This document shows positions 55,847-64,000 of a stretch of DNA of 64,000 nt, in pieces (the first letter of the stretch is position 1; every line of letters begins with the position of its first letter). This stretch comes from Geobacteraceae bacterium. Its GTDB lineage: Bacteria > Desulfobacterota > Desulfuromonadia > Geobacterales > Pseudopelobacteraceae. The notes beneath the pieces are model-generated. The model was not told where the DNA came from. It did not search any database and saw only the letters and a list, made by a program, of their open reading frames with translations. The stretch is from the NCBI GenBank assembly GCA_013336525.1, contig JAAXTM010000001.1:682001-746000 (forward strand), written 5' to 3'. A program made the position numbers and the translations under genes.

Positions 55847-57097
55847 TTATTGTGACCCAACCTTGGCCATATCCTGCACAACGAACCTGCCGCAGACAAA
55901 ACAGAGCAGGCCGGCCAGCAGCATGGCACAAGGGGTTATCAGCAATGCGCTTCGCAGTTCCCACCGATCAGAGAACCAGCCGATAATTGATGGGGAGACC
56001 GCATCTCCCAGGGCGTGGATGAAAAAAATGTTGACCGCAAAAGCCATGGCGCGGACTGCCGGCTTTGTTACGTTTATGATAACGGTGTTAAGAGGACCGG
56101 TATTAAGAAAGAGAAAAAATTCAGCGATAAAAATTGCGATCATACAAGAGGTCAAGTTGGCAGCAAGGAGAGCCCATACAGCAAACGGTGTGCCGACCAG
56201 GAATCCCCAACCGGAGACCAGCAGATACCCCTTACCGCTTCTTTTTTGCCAGTGGTCGCCAAGCCAGCCGCCGGCCATGGTACCCAGTATCCCGGCCATC
56301 ACCGTGGTAGCGCCGAACAGCGTATTCCCCTTTGCCACATCTAGCGAGTGGAAACGATGCAGGAACGACGGAAGCCATTGGGCTAACCCCCCGATTGCAA
56401 ATGTCATCGCCGCCATTGAGAGAGTATTACAAACAAACGCGCGGTTTTTGAACAGTGCTGCGTAGCTTGCGATCGAATTTTTCCCCTCTCCCGCCGGGTT
56501 AGGGGCATCAACGCCGCCACGAGGAGGTGTACGCAACAGTGCGAGTGGAATTGCCAAAAACAGGCCCGGCAAACCGACCAGCAAAAAAGCGGCATGCCAG
56601 CCATACTGCTGTCCCAGCACCCCGCCAAGGAGATAACCAAGCGCACTGCCTACAGGAATAGCGACATAAAACCAGGAAAGAATCTGACCACGGCGCTCCT
56701 TCGGAAAAAAATCGGCAACCAGACCTGGTGATACCGTACCGAAACTCGCCTCACCCACCCCGACGGTTGCACGGGCAGCCAACAATGTCCTGTAACCGGG
56801 AGCAAAACCTGCCAAGGCTGTGGCCAGACTCCAGACCACAAGCCCTCCGCAAGCGAGCTTAGTCCGGCTCCAATGGTCCCCCAGCCAGCCGAAGAGCGGG
56901 GCAAAGAGCATGTAGCTGAACATGAAAGCACTACCAAGAAAACCCAATGCTGTATCGGAAAGATTCAGATCGATCTTGATCAGAGGAAATACTGCGAAGA
57001 GCACCTGCCGGTCGATGTAGTTAAGCAGGTTCACCGCCAGCAGCAGACCCAGGGCGTAGCGGCGGTAAGGTAGCGATATGGTCGACCCTGTACCCAT
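55847..57097 (-). CDS. MFS transporter, Spinster-like
   Basis: 12-helix major facilitator protein, 416 residues. The N-terminal NLLNYIDRQVLFAVFP and the loop 2-3 motif GWLGDHWSRTK, plus GVGEASFGTVSPGLVADFFPKERRGQILSWFY, are the signature of the Spinster branch. Animal Spns1 carries lysophospholipids. Its gene lies 142 nt below an acyl-ligase/ACP/acyltransferase fusion, suggesting a lipid substrate. GGAG precedes the ATG at 57097. Confidence 0.85.
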   Translation of the reverse strand: MGTGSTISLPYRRYALGLLLAVNLLNYIDRQVLFAVFPLIKIDLNLSDTALGFLGSAFMFSYMLFAPLFGWLGDHWSRTKLACGGLVVWSLATALAGFAPGYRTLLAARATVGVGEASFGTVSPGLVADFFPKERRGQILSWFYVAIPVGSALGYLLGGVLGQQYGWHAAFLLVGLPGLFLAIPLALLRTPPRGGVDAPNPAGEGKNSIASYAALFKNRAFVCNTLSMAAMTFAIGGLAQWLPSFLHRFHSLDVAKGNTLFGATTVMAGILGTMAGGWLGDHWQKRSGKGYLLVSGWGFLVGTPFAVWALLAANLTSCMIAIFIAEFFLFLNTGPLNTVIINVTKPAVRAMAFAVNIFFIHALGDAVSPSIIGWFSDRWELRSALLITPCAMLLAGLLCFVCGRFVVQDMAKVGSQ

Positions 57098-57239
57098 AGA
57101 ATATTCTCCAAATTATCTAAGATGTGTTAAGAAAGGCATTACTCACGCAGCGCCGCAACGTTTTTTAAATCATATCCCCAAAACTACATTTAGGCCTTTA
57201 GTTGCGTCGTCGCGTGGAAAAAATTGGTAGAGCTGTATT

Positions 57240-59714
57240 TCAAAGTTTCTCCACCGCCTGGCGCGTCTCTGCCACGATGTCTGCCGGTTCCTCATAGCGA
57301 AAGTGCAGCGGCTCACCGAAAGTTACCATTACCTTACCCCGTTTGGGAAAACCCGCTCCGGGTGGAAGTACCTGATCGGTGCCGTTGATTTTTATCGGCA
57401 CAACCGGAACCCCCAACTCTTTGACCATGAGACCAAGACCCAACTGAAAGGGTTGCAACTTACAATCTCTGGAATGACCTCCCTCAGGGAATATAATGAT
57501 ATTCACACCTGTATCAGCGAGCTTTCCCATATATTTGAGCGAACCGCTGAACCCCTTTGACTGCGGAAGAGGAAACAGATTTAAAAGCAGAGTGCCGTAT
57601 TCATAACATAAAAGCCTGAATATTTTCTTGAACCCGTGATAGTCACCGAAGAAAAACTCCTCCCAGGCTGCGGTGGCTGTTCTGTAACGGATTTTTCGCG
57701 GCAGCGCGAGCATTATAGAAGGCTGATCAAGATAGCTTAAATGATTGGATACAAAGAAAACCGGCCCCTCCAGGTTTTCCAGTTTATCAAGACCCAGCAC
57801 TTTAAGCGTGATAAAACTTCGTAAAAGCGGACGGTGAAACAGAGTATCCAAAACCGTCCGTACCCCCCTGAAGAAACCGGCGTTGGTCCAGAAGCGGAAA
57901 TGGTCATGACGGGTCAGTTTTTCCCGTTTGGAAATCATCAGGCGCAGGTCAGATACTTTCGTCTGCAGACCGATCTGTGAATCCTCGATATCGAAGCGGT
58001 ATTCCTGTTCCAGAAAGCTGACAAGTTCCACCCGGTCTATTGAGGTCAAGCCAAGGTCGGCCACGAGCAGTGATTCTTCGCGGATTTGTGCTGTATCGGC
58101 GCCGGTCACTCTGGCGAGCAGATTGAGTAAGTTGTCCTGGCTGACGGCCGCATGCCCCCCCTCCGACGCTTTTTTGACCGCCTCCTTAACCGCAAACTTC
58201 TTGATTTTCAGTGTCGTAGTCTTGGGGAACTCCGGTTCCTTCCAGATTGTATGGCTGGTAATCTGATGCAGCGTGTCCAGACGGCTGTTTGCCTGAGCAA
58301 TGATCGTTTCAGAAGCTACACCGCTTCCGTCCAGCAGCAGCACGGCATGCACCTCTTCCCCCCCTCCCCTCTCCACGCCGATAACACATGACTCCTTCAC
58401 CCCGGCGATCCTGCTCAGGATTGCTTCCAGTTCGTCCGGATACACGTTGATCCCCGAACCGGTAACGATCAGCTCTTTCTCTCGCCCTTTGATGGTCAGC
58501 CAGCCGTCCGGGGCAATTTCCCCAAGGTCACCGGTCCGGAACCAGCCATCATCGGTGAATACTTCACGGCTCGCCTGCTTGTTCTCGTAATAGCCAGGAA
58601 AGACGTTATCCCCGCGGGCCAGGACTTCCTTGTTCTCGATTTTAACCTCAACTCCAGGCAAAGGCGGACCGACCGAGCCTGCCACCTGACGCTCCATGGT
58701 GTTAACACTGAGTACAGGCGATGTTTCGGTGAGTCCATACCCTTCCAGAACAGTGAAGCCGATGCTGTTCCAAAAATTAAACACATCCGGGTCAAGTGGA
58801 GCACCACCTGAAACAAAAACTGTAAAATTACGACCAAACTTATTATGTATCGGGAAAAAGAGCCGTCGTCGCAGCCCCAATGGAAGAGGCTTTGTGATAG
58901 TTGCCAGAAATCTAAACAGACCGGAGAGGTGTTTATCCTCAAGCTCCAGCTCGATCGTATTTTTAAGCAGTTGCATGAGGCGAGGAACAGACATGATTAC
59001 GTAGATATTCTCTTCGCTCAGAGCGTCCATAATCGCAGAGGGTTTGAGGGTACGCAGGTAGACTACTGCTGCGCCGCGATATAGCGGGGTGAAAAAGCCA
59101 CCCATCAGCTCGAACATGTGGGATAACGGAAGAAGAGACAGGAAGTTGAAACTGGAGGTAATGATCGGCACCTGCCGGTTTATCTGGGTCATGTTGGCAA
59201 TAAGGTTTTTGTGGGTCAGAACCACACCCTTAGGGTTGCCGGTGGTACCGGAAGTATAGATTAGCTGTGCCGTATCTTCGGGCAATACCGATGCAAGTCC
59301 GCCGATCGGCCCGGTCTCTTCGAGCAGGTATTGAAGATCTTCCAGTAAAATTGAGCCGGTTGCGTCCATTCGCTCCGGCTTGAATCTGCTCTGCAATACG
59401 AGTTTAGCTTTCGTAAGGCTGCGGATGGATTCCGCACGCGCCAGGTCAGACATAAAATCAACCGGAACAGCAATCGCTCCACGAATGATGATGCCCCAAT
59501 AAGCGGTAGCCCACCAGGAAGAGTTCGGCCCCCAGAGCAGCACCCTGTCACCAGATTCTACACCATTTTGCGCCAGGAGATTCGCCATCTTCAGGGCAAG
59601 ATCGTGGAACTCCCGGTAGGATACGACCAACCGGCGCACACCGGTGCGGTTCACAAAGGCGGTTTTATCACCCAGTGTTTCAAACGTATTAAAAAGGTCA
59701 ATCAGGGTCTGCAT
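57240..59714 (-). CDS. Fused acyl-ligase, acyl carrier and acyltransferase protein
   Basis: 824 residues from the ATG at 59714 (GGAG five bases before it; a longer frame is rejected). (1) AMP-forming acyl ligase (1-520): LIYTSGTTGNPKGVVLTHK, GYGLTETSPV, GWFRTGDLGEIAPDGWLTIKGR. (2) Acyl carrier domain (about 535-605), with the phosphopantetheine serine in DLGLTSIDR. (3) PlsC-type acyltransferase (about 620-824): NHLSYLDQPS (NHxxxxD) and FPEGGHSRD. It could load a free fatty acid onto its own carrier domain and pass it to a lysophospholipid, like enterobacterial Aas but with reversed domain order and an internal ACP. The MFS gene follows. Confidence 0.88.
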   Translation of the reverse strand: MQTLIDLFNTFETLGDKTAFVNRTGVRRLVVSYREFHDLALKMANLLAQNGVESGDRVLLWGPNSSWWATAYWGIIIRGAIAVPVDFMSDLARAESIRSLTKAKLVLQSRFKPERMDATGSILLEDLQYLLEETGPIGGLASVLPEDTAQLIYTSGTTGNPKGVVLTHKNLIANMTQINRQVPIITSSFNFLSLLPLSHMFELMGGFFTPLYRGAAVVYLRTLKPSAIMDALSEENIYVIMSVPRLMQLLKNTIELELEDKHLSGLFRFLATITKPLPLGLRRRLFFPIHNKFGRNFTVFVSGGAPLDPDVFNFWNSIGFTVLEGYGLTETSPVLSVNTMERQVAGSVGPPLPGVEVKIENKEVLARGDNVFPGYYENKQASREVFTDDGWFRTGDLGEIAPDGWLTIKGREKELIVTGSGINVYPDELEAILSRIAGVKESCVIGVERGGGEEVHAVLLLDGSGVASETIIAQANSRLDTLHQITSHTIWKEPEFPKTTTLKIKKFAVKEAVKKASEGGHAAVSQDNLLNLLARVTGADTAQIREESLLVADLGLTSIDRVELVSFLEQEYRFDIEDSQIGLQTKVSDLRLMISKREKLTRHDHFRFWTNAGFFRGVRTVLDTLFHRPLLRSFITLKVLGLDKLENLEGPVFFVSNHLSYLDQPSIMLALPRKIRYRTATAAWEEFFFGDYHGFKKIFRLLCYEYGTLLLNLFPLPQSKGFSGSLKYMGKLADTGVNIIIFPEGGHSRDCKLQPFQLGLGLMVKELGVPVVPIKINGTDQVLPPGAGFPKRGKVMVTFGEPLHFRYEEPADIVAETRQAVEKL

Positions 59715-59740
59715 GGGTGCTCCAGGTAGTGCATTCAAAA

Positions 59741-59791
59741 GCAAATCCCCCTCAGCTTTTCCATTTCAAAGGGGGCTTAGGGGGCATTTGC
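59741..59791. repeat. REP-like palindromic element
   Basis: GCAAATCCCCCTCAGC and CTTAGGGGGCATTTGC flank a TTTCAAAGGGGG centre, a compact interrupted palindrome. The wording (AAATCCCCCT ... CAAAGGGGG ... TTAGGGGG) resembles dispersed intergenic elements seen in many genomes. It sits between the acyl-ligase gene start and the end of the next gene. Confidence 0.6.
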
Positions 59792-59812
59792 CATCATAAG
59801 ATACTGGTTTAA

Positions 59813-60751
59813 TTATTTATCCCGTCCCCGGCCTCGATCATCATCTCTGTCCTGATCCTGTCCATGTCCACGACCGGGTCGCTGCTGCTCGCCCCTGTCA
59901 TGCGATCTCTGCTGCTCCCTCACCCTTGGTGTCTGCTGTTCACGAGGTGGGTCAGCTGGATATTGCCTCTGCCCTCTGGATTCAGATCCACGCGACTGAG
60001 GTGTTGCGCGGTCAGGAGCCGGTTTTTGAGCAGATTCGCCGCCACGCTGCGGTGACTGTGAGTGCTGCTCAGCCGGAGCACTCTGTTGCCTTGGACTTCT
60101 CATCTGCGGCGCTTCCTGCCTTCCCTGCTGTGCAGGTACCGGACCTTGATGTTCTATTCGCTGATTAAAATGCTGGCGGACGATTTTGTCACGCGGCTGG
60201 TATCGGTAACTCCGGTCGCGCAGTTCATGTTGCTGCTCTACCCGTGGATACCGATCGCCCGAATACTGCCGCTGATAGGCGGGCAGCGGAGCGCGCCTGG
60301 GAGCAGCGGCACGATCCCACCGGTTCCAGCCACTATGGCGCTGTCCCCATTCACGACCCCAGTGTTGATCCCAGCGAGGAGGAGCATTGGACTGCCACCC
60401 ACGGAAATACCGAGGGGGCTGGCGATAGTAGCGTACCGGGATACGAAGGACGAACAACGGTACAAATTCCGGTTCTACAAAGCCCCATGGGCCGTTGTAC
60501 CAGGAACTGGCGTACCAGTTATCGTCCTGATACACCCAATACATGCCATCGTAAAAGAAATAGTTGGCATTAACCCTTGGAGCATAATAAACCGGGTAGC
60601 CAGGAACCGGGGCCAGTTCCGGAAACAGCGGCAGGTTGATGCCTATACTCAGGTTTGGCAGCCCGATACCGATGCTCACGCTGGCTGGAGCGGTGGTAAC
60701 AGAGCACAGCAGCAGGGACAGCGCGATCAGTACGTAACGTATCTTCTGCAT
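59813..60751 (-). CDS. Exported Trp/Tyr-rich protein with Arg/Gln-rich tail
   Basis: 312 residues from the ATG at 60751 with GGGAGG ahead. Signal peptide (MQKIRYVLIALSLLLCSVTT). Residues 40-130 are aromatic-rich (YFFYDGMYWVYQDDNWYASSWYNGPWGFVEPE), of the YXWGXW or similar type. The remaining 180 residues are low complexity, rich in Arg, Gln, Pro and Ser with many RQ/RG/RD pairs, so the tail is probably disordered and very basic. No enzyme motif. Followed, in the opposite order of reading, by the REP-like element. Confidence 0.65.
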   Translation of the reverse strand: MQKIRYVLIALSLLLCSVTTAPASVSIGIGLPNLSIGINLPLFPELAPVPGYPVYYAPRVNANYFFYDGMYWVYQDDNWYASSWYNGPWGFVEPEFVPLFVLRIPVRYYRQPPRYFRGWQSNAPPRWDQHWGREWGQRHSGWNRWDRAAAPRRAPLPAYQRQYSGDRYPRVEQQHELRDRSYRYQPRDKIVRQHFNQRIEHQGPVPAQQGRQEAPQMRSPRQQSAPAEQHSQSPQRGGESAQKPAPDRATPQSRGSESRGQRQYPADPPREQQTPRVREQQRSHDRGEQQRPGRGHGQDQDRDDDRGRGRDK

Positions 60752-60770
60752 TTGATCCTCCCTTAGATAA

Positions 60771-61367
60771 TCAGTTAAAGAAATAGCGGATACCAACTGT
60801 AGTGGAAAAACTCGACGGATCAAAATCACCGTAATGGTTACCAGTTTGACGGTCGGTTATTTCAGCGTCGGGGGCGACAACAATTTTTGCTTCTGCGGTC
60901 AATGCCAGATTTTTTTGCATGAAGTAATCAATGCCTCCGTTTACGTGTAACCCTACCGTCGTGTCAACATCGCTTCTTGCCCCACCGTTTTCGTCATAGT
61001 CACTAAATAGAATATCCAGTCCTCCCCCAACGTATGGAACCAACTGGCGCTGTTGAATTGCGAAACGATACTGACCTCCGAATGAAAGATTTGTAACTCC
61101 AAAATCGCCGGTATCGGAGTCGAAATATGCCCGGGTCAAATCAAACTCTGCGGCGAAGTGATCATCGACTCCGTAGATCAGCCCACCACCGGCGATAATG
61201 CCAACATCGGTTCTGTTGTCATAATATTCAGCGTTGTTGTCGGCAGGGTTCAGCAAGCCCATTTTACCCGTAATTCCGAGTTTTCCTTTGATGCTGTCGG
61301 CCATTGAGGCATCTGCTGCCATAGAAATTGTTGTTGCGAGGCATGCTACTACGATGAGCTTTTTCAT
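60771..61367 (-). CDS. Outer-membrane beta-barrel protein
   Basis: 198 residues. Signal peptide (MKKLIVVACLATTISMAADAS), then alternating polar/hydrophobic strands that fit an eight-stranded barrel (GIIAGGGLIYGV, FAAEFDLTRAYF, LVPYVGGGLDILF, HVNGGIDYFMQ) and a C-terminal aromatic FSTTVGIRYFFN, the BAM recognition end. OmpA/OmpW-like, ligand unknown. GGGAG precedes the ATG. Starts 19 nt before the Trp/Tyr-rich gene, so the two may be co-transcribed. Confidence 0.85.
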   Translation of the reverse strand: MKKLIVVACLATTISMAADASMADSIKGKLGITGKMGLLNPADNNAEYYDNRTDVGIIAGGGLIYGVDDHFAAEFDLTRAYFDSDTGDFGVTNLSFGGQYRFAIQQRQLVPYVGGGLDILFSDYDENGGARSDVDTTVGLHVNGGIDYFMQKNLALTAEAKIVVAPDAEITDRQTGNHYGDFDPSSFSTTVGIRYFFN

Positions 61368-61582
61368 TAATTAATTCTCCCTGTTTAGTTGTAGTGATAC
61401 CAAACTATATTGTAACTACTGTGACCCAATTGTAAAGATCAGAAACGCGAGTAAGCCACCGATTTCTCCAAAACCGGGATTCAGGAAATTGGATATCATC
61501 CATTTTTTCGCAATGGTACTCAGTGGCCTGAAAGCAGAAAATAAATTCGGAGCACTGTCAAATAGTTAAAGTTTAGTGTAAG

Positions 61583-61621
61583 CTCTCCAACATTCCTGCG
61601 ACGGGATGGGAGAGTTTTTTT
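61583..61621 (+). terminator. Orphan terminator in the RND operon leader
   Basis: CTCTCC-AA-CATTCC-TGCGAC-GGGATG-GGAGAG followed by TTTTTTT. It lies 38 nt ahead of the adaptor ATG at 61659. No plus-strand gene precedes it, as the upstream genes are on the other strand. Confidence 0.8.
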
Positions 61622-61658
61622 ATTTGCGGTAATACACGTATCGGGAGTGAAGCGTACC

Positions 61659-62792
61659 ATGAAGCAAAAAATAATGATGTTATCCTGTTGCATTACAGTA
61701 CTTCTCTGCGCTTCCTGTACATCCAAGAAAGAAAAAATCAAGGTAAAACCGCCGGTGCCGGTAAAGGTGGCTCAGGCGCTACAGAAAGATGTGCCGGTAC
61801 AGGTTAAGGCAATCGGCAACATCGAGGCATACACCACTGTTGCCATCAAGTCACAGGTAAGCGGCCAGATAGCGCAAATCCATTTCTCTGAAGGGCAGGA
61901 TGTAGAGAAGGGAGCCTTGCTGATCAGCATCGATCCGGAGCCGTTCCAGGCGACGTTAAACCAATTTGAGGCCGCTCTGGCCAAGGATCAGGCTCAGGCC
62001 AAATTCGCCCGTGAACAGGCGCAGCGCTATGCGGTGTTGCTTAAAGAGGGGATTGTTACCCGGGACCAGTATGAGCTGCTGCTGTCGAATGCCGAATCGC
62101 TGGCTGCCGCAGTTGTTGCTGATCGTGCCGCCATAAAAAACGCCAGAATCCAGCTCAGCTATTGCTCCATCCGGTCGCCTATTTCCGGCCGTACCGGCAC
62201 GATCGCTCTGCATCCGGGCAACCTGGTGAAGGCAAACGACCTGGCAATCGTGACGGTCAATCAGCTAATTCCGATCTACGCTACCATTTCGCTTCCTGAA
62301 AACCGGCTTGCAGAAATAAAGCGGGCCATGGCCGGCAGACAATTGAAGATTGAGGCGGTCATTCCGAACGAACCGGGTGTTACCGAGGCCGGTACGATCA
62401 GTTTTCTGGATAATGCCGTCAATCCGGCGACGGGAACGATCAAGCTCAAGGGCGTTTTTGCCAACAAATCGCGAAAACTCTGGCCCGGCCAGTTTACCGA
62501 TGTGCTCATAACGCTTGGTTCCCGCAAAAATGCCGTAGTCGTCCCGACCCATGCCATCCAGACCAGCCAGCAGGGAGAATTTGTCTATGTGGTGAAGCCG
62601 GATAATACGGTGGAGATGCGGCAGGTAACATCTGCTGCGGCAGCGGGGGCAGAGACGGTGGTCGAGAAGGGGGTAGCAGCGGGTGAAACCGTGGTGACCG
62701 ACGGCCAGTTGCGCTTGACACCGGGGGCGATAGTTGAGAGCAAAGACAAACAACCTGCAGTGAAGCAGCCTGTAACGGGCAAGAAACCATGA
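61659..62792 (+). CDS. RND efflux membrane-fusion (adaptor) protein
   Basis: Periplasmic adaptor of a tripartite RND pump, 377 residues from the ATG at 61659; a GTG at 61647 is an alternative. Lipoprotein signal (MLSCCITVLLCASC). The lipoyl/barrel-sandwich half has GNIEAYTTVAIKSQVSGQIAQIHFSEGQDVEKGALLISID; the coiled-coil hairpin (about 95-165) follows, then YCSIRSPISGRTGTIALHPGNLVKAND and the beta-barrel. No outer-membrane channel or regulator is next to it. Coupled to the pump by ATGA. Confidence 0.93.
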   Translation: MKQKIMMLSCCITVLLCASCTSKKEKIKVKPPVPVKVAQALQKDVPVQVKAIGNIEAYTTVAIKSQVSGQIAQIHFSEGQDVEKGALLISIDPEPFQATLNQFEAALAKDQAQAKFAREQAQRYAVLLKEGIVTRDQYELLLSNAESLAAAVVADRAAIKNARIQLSYCSIRSPISGRTGTIALHPGNLVKANDLAIVTVNQLIPIYATISLPENRLAEIKRAMAGRQLKIEAVIPNEPGVTEAGTISFLDNAVNPATGTIKLKGVFANKSRKLWPGQFTDVLITLGSRKNAVVVPTHAIQTSQQGEFVYVVKPDNTVEMRQVTSAAAAGAETVVEKGVAAGETVVTDGQLRLTPGAIVESKDKQPAVKQPVTGKKP

Positions 62793-64000
62793 ACATCGCG
62801 GATATTTTCATCCGCCGTCCCATCATGACCTCCCTCGTCATGATCGCCATCTTCATTTTCGGGGTGGTATCCTACCGCCAGCTGCCGGTTAACGACCTTC
62901 CCAACGTTGATTTCCCGACCATCCAGGTCAATGTCTCATTGCCCGGCGCCAATCCTGACACCATGGCATCGGCGGTGGCAACCCCGCTGGAAAACCAGCT
63001 CTCGACCATTGCCGGCGTAGATTCCATGACCTCGACCAACGGTGTCGGCACGACCAGAATCACCCTCCAGTTCAATCTGGACCGCGATATCGATGCAGCT
63101 GCCCAGGATGTCCAGGCGGCCATATCGCTGGCCACCCGCTTTTTGCCGAAAAACATGCCGACGCCGCCTTCATTTCGCAAGGTAAACCCGGCCGATCAGC
63201 CGGTCCTCTACCTCGCACTCAGTTCCCCCACACTGCCGCTCTCCACGATTGACGAGTACGCTCAGACCCTGATAGCGAGCCGCATTTCCACCATCAGCGG
63301 CGTAGCCCAGGTCAACGTAAACGGTTCACAGAAATATGCTGTGCGGGCCCAGCTTGATCCGAAAGCGCTCGCCTCCCGCCAGATCGGCATCAACGAAGTG
63401 GCGACCGCAATCGACTCGGCAAACGTCAATCTGCCGACCGGGGTCCTTGATGGGACAAAACAGGCATACACCATCGAAACCAGCGGACAGCTGTTCAAAG
63501 CGGCCGCCTACCGACAGATGGTGGTAGCGTATCGGAACGGTTCTCCTGTCCGCCTGGAGGAGATCGGGAAGGTCATCGACAGTGTCGAGAACGCCAAGAC
63601 CGCAGGTTGGTACAACAACACACGCGCCATCGTCCTGACCATCCAGCGCCAGCCGGGAACCAACACCATCGAGGTTGTGGACAACGTCAGAAAACTGCTG
63701 CCGACCTTCCGGAGCCAGATGCCGGCCTCTGTTGAACTGGACGTACTGTTTGATCGTTCAATCATGATCCGTGAATCGATGCACGACGTCAAGTTCACCC
63801 TGGTCTTGACGATCTGCCTGGTCGTCATGGTGATCTTCCTCTTTCTGCGCAATCTCTCCGCCACGGTCATCCCATCACTGGCGGTGCCGATGTCCATTGT
63901 CGGCACCTTCTCCGTCATGCATCTCCTCGGTTTTTCCCTCAACAACATCTCCATGATGGCCTTGACCCTTGCGGTCGGTTTTGTCGTGGATGACGCCATT
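62789..64000 (+). CDS. RND multidrug efflux pump, partial
   Basis: Inner-membrane proton-driven pump of the HAE1/MdtB-like branch. 404 codons are seen; the frame is open at the right edge, about 40 percent of a normal 1,020-1,050 residue protein. MNIADIFIRRPIMTSLVMIAIFIFG is TM1; the porter domains with LPNVDFPTIQVNVSLPGANPDTM follow, then TM2 and TM3 with NNISMMALTLAVGFVVDDAI, the conserved TM4-region motif, at the cut. Overlaps the adaptor stop by 4 nt. Confidence 0.93.
   Translation, partial: MNIADIFIRRPIMTSLVMIAIFIFGVVSYRQLPVNDLPNVDFPTIQVNVSLPGANPDTMASAVATPLENQLSTIAGVDSMTSTNGVGTTRITLQFNLDRDIDAAAQDVQAAISLATRFLPKNMPTPPSFRKVNPADQPVLYLALSSPTLPLSTIDEYAQTLIASRISTISGVAQVNVNGSQKYAVRAQLDPKALASRQIGINEVATAIDSANVNLPTGVLDGTKQAYTIETSGQLFKAAAYRQMVVAYRNGSPVRLEEIGKVIDSVENAKTAGWYNNTRAIVLTIQRQPGTNTIEVVDNVRKLLPTFRSQMPASVELDVLFDRSIMIRESMHDVKFTLVLTICLVVMVIFLFLRNLSATVIPSLAVPMSIVGTFSVMHLLGFSLNNISMMALTLAVGFVVDDAI

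Noticed and set aside
55847-57097. MFS gene as a simple drug exporter
   Set aside because: The Spinster-type signature and its acyl-ligase neighbour point to a lipid-linked substrate; the drug reading cannot be excluded but has no support here.

Overview
The window looks like chromosomal DNA of a Gram-negative, strictly respiring or fermenting deltaproteobacterium of the Geobacter group (Desulfuromonadia/Geobacterales). This is an inference from gene content: citramalate synthase (CimA) on its own, a type III glutamine synthetase next to a glnB-glnA operon, both behind sigma-54 promoters, hopanoid genes (shc, hpnA) joined to dxs, a biotin cluster bioF-bioH-bioC behind a BirA-type operator, an HDOD protein, a YcgR-like PilZ protein and a SpoIID-domain protein in a genome with outer-membrane proteins. 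Base composition is close to balanced by eye, with one clearly A+T-richer gene near 55 kb.

Layout. 1-5.75 kb (minus strand): translation block pheT (cut by the window edge), pheS, rplT, rpmI, infC (AUA start), thrS and tRNA-Val, with hairpins between rplT and pheS and between the tRNA and thrS. 5.8-11.2 kb (minus): an RlmD-like methyltransferase, rdgB, rph, a 51-residue zinc ribbon gene, a ComEA-like protein and cimA. 11.3-14.0 kb (plus): a MATE exporter overlapping mtaB. 14.0-23.6 kb (minus): CDF cation exporter, recJ, a membrane-anchored TPR protein, secF, secD, yajC, tgt, queA and a SpoIID-domain protein. 23.8-26.1 kb (plus): an OppD/OppF ATPase pair without permeases, then a small ArsR regulator. 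26.2-33.0 kb (minus): bioC-bioH-bioF, then a sugar-nucleotide/polysaccharide cluster (manC split into two genes around a lipoprotein, rmlD, rmlB). 33.0-36.7 kb (minus): HDOD protein, two unrecognised small proteins (one ending in a Cys-rich tail), an M29 aminopeptidase and an M50 protease.

37-41.5 kb is a nitrogen-assimilation island: glnN (plus) and glnB-glnA (minus) converge, each with its own terminator and its own sigma-54 -24/-12 element. 41.7-44.5 kb: a PilZ protein, and divergently an M23 peptidase overlapping an unusual two-copy class II aldolase. 44.5-50.9 kb (minus): shc, hpnA, dxs, pyrF and rlmB; dxs feeds isoprenoid precursors to the hopanoid enzymes. 51.2-54.5 kb: a secreted TPR protein, two tRNA-Arg genes, a serine recombinase with a res-like inverted repeat, a small membrane protein and two HU genes. 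54.7-59.7 kb (minus): an A+T-rich PDZ protein, then a Spinster-type MFS protein below an 824-residue acyl-ligase/ACP/acyltransferase fusion. These two together look like an alternative to the enterobacterial LplT-Aas lysophospholipid recycling pair and are the best candidate here for an undescribed system. 59.8-64 kb: a tryptophan/tyrosine-rich envelope protein, an outer-membrane beta-barrel, and an RND efflux operon (adaptor complete, pump cut by the right edge) with an orphan terminator in its leader.

Most of the window is conserved housekeeping DNA. No CRISPR array, insertion sequence or prophage was seen. Start codons were chosen by reading ribosome binding sites and family starts, so several coding regions are shorter or longer than the longest open frame. 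No searches were run; family names rest on recognised motifs.
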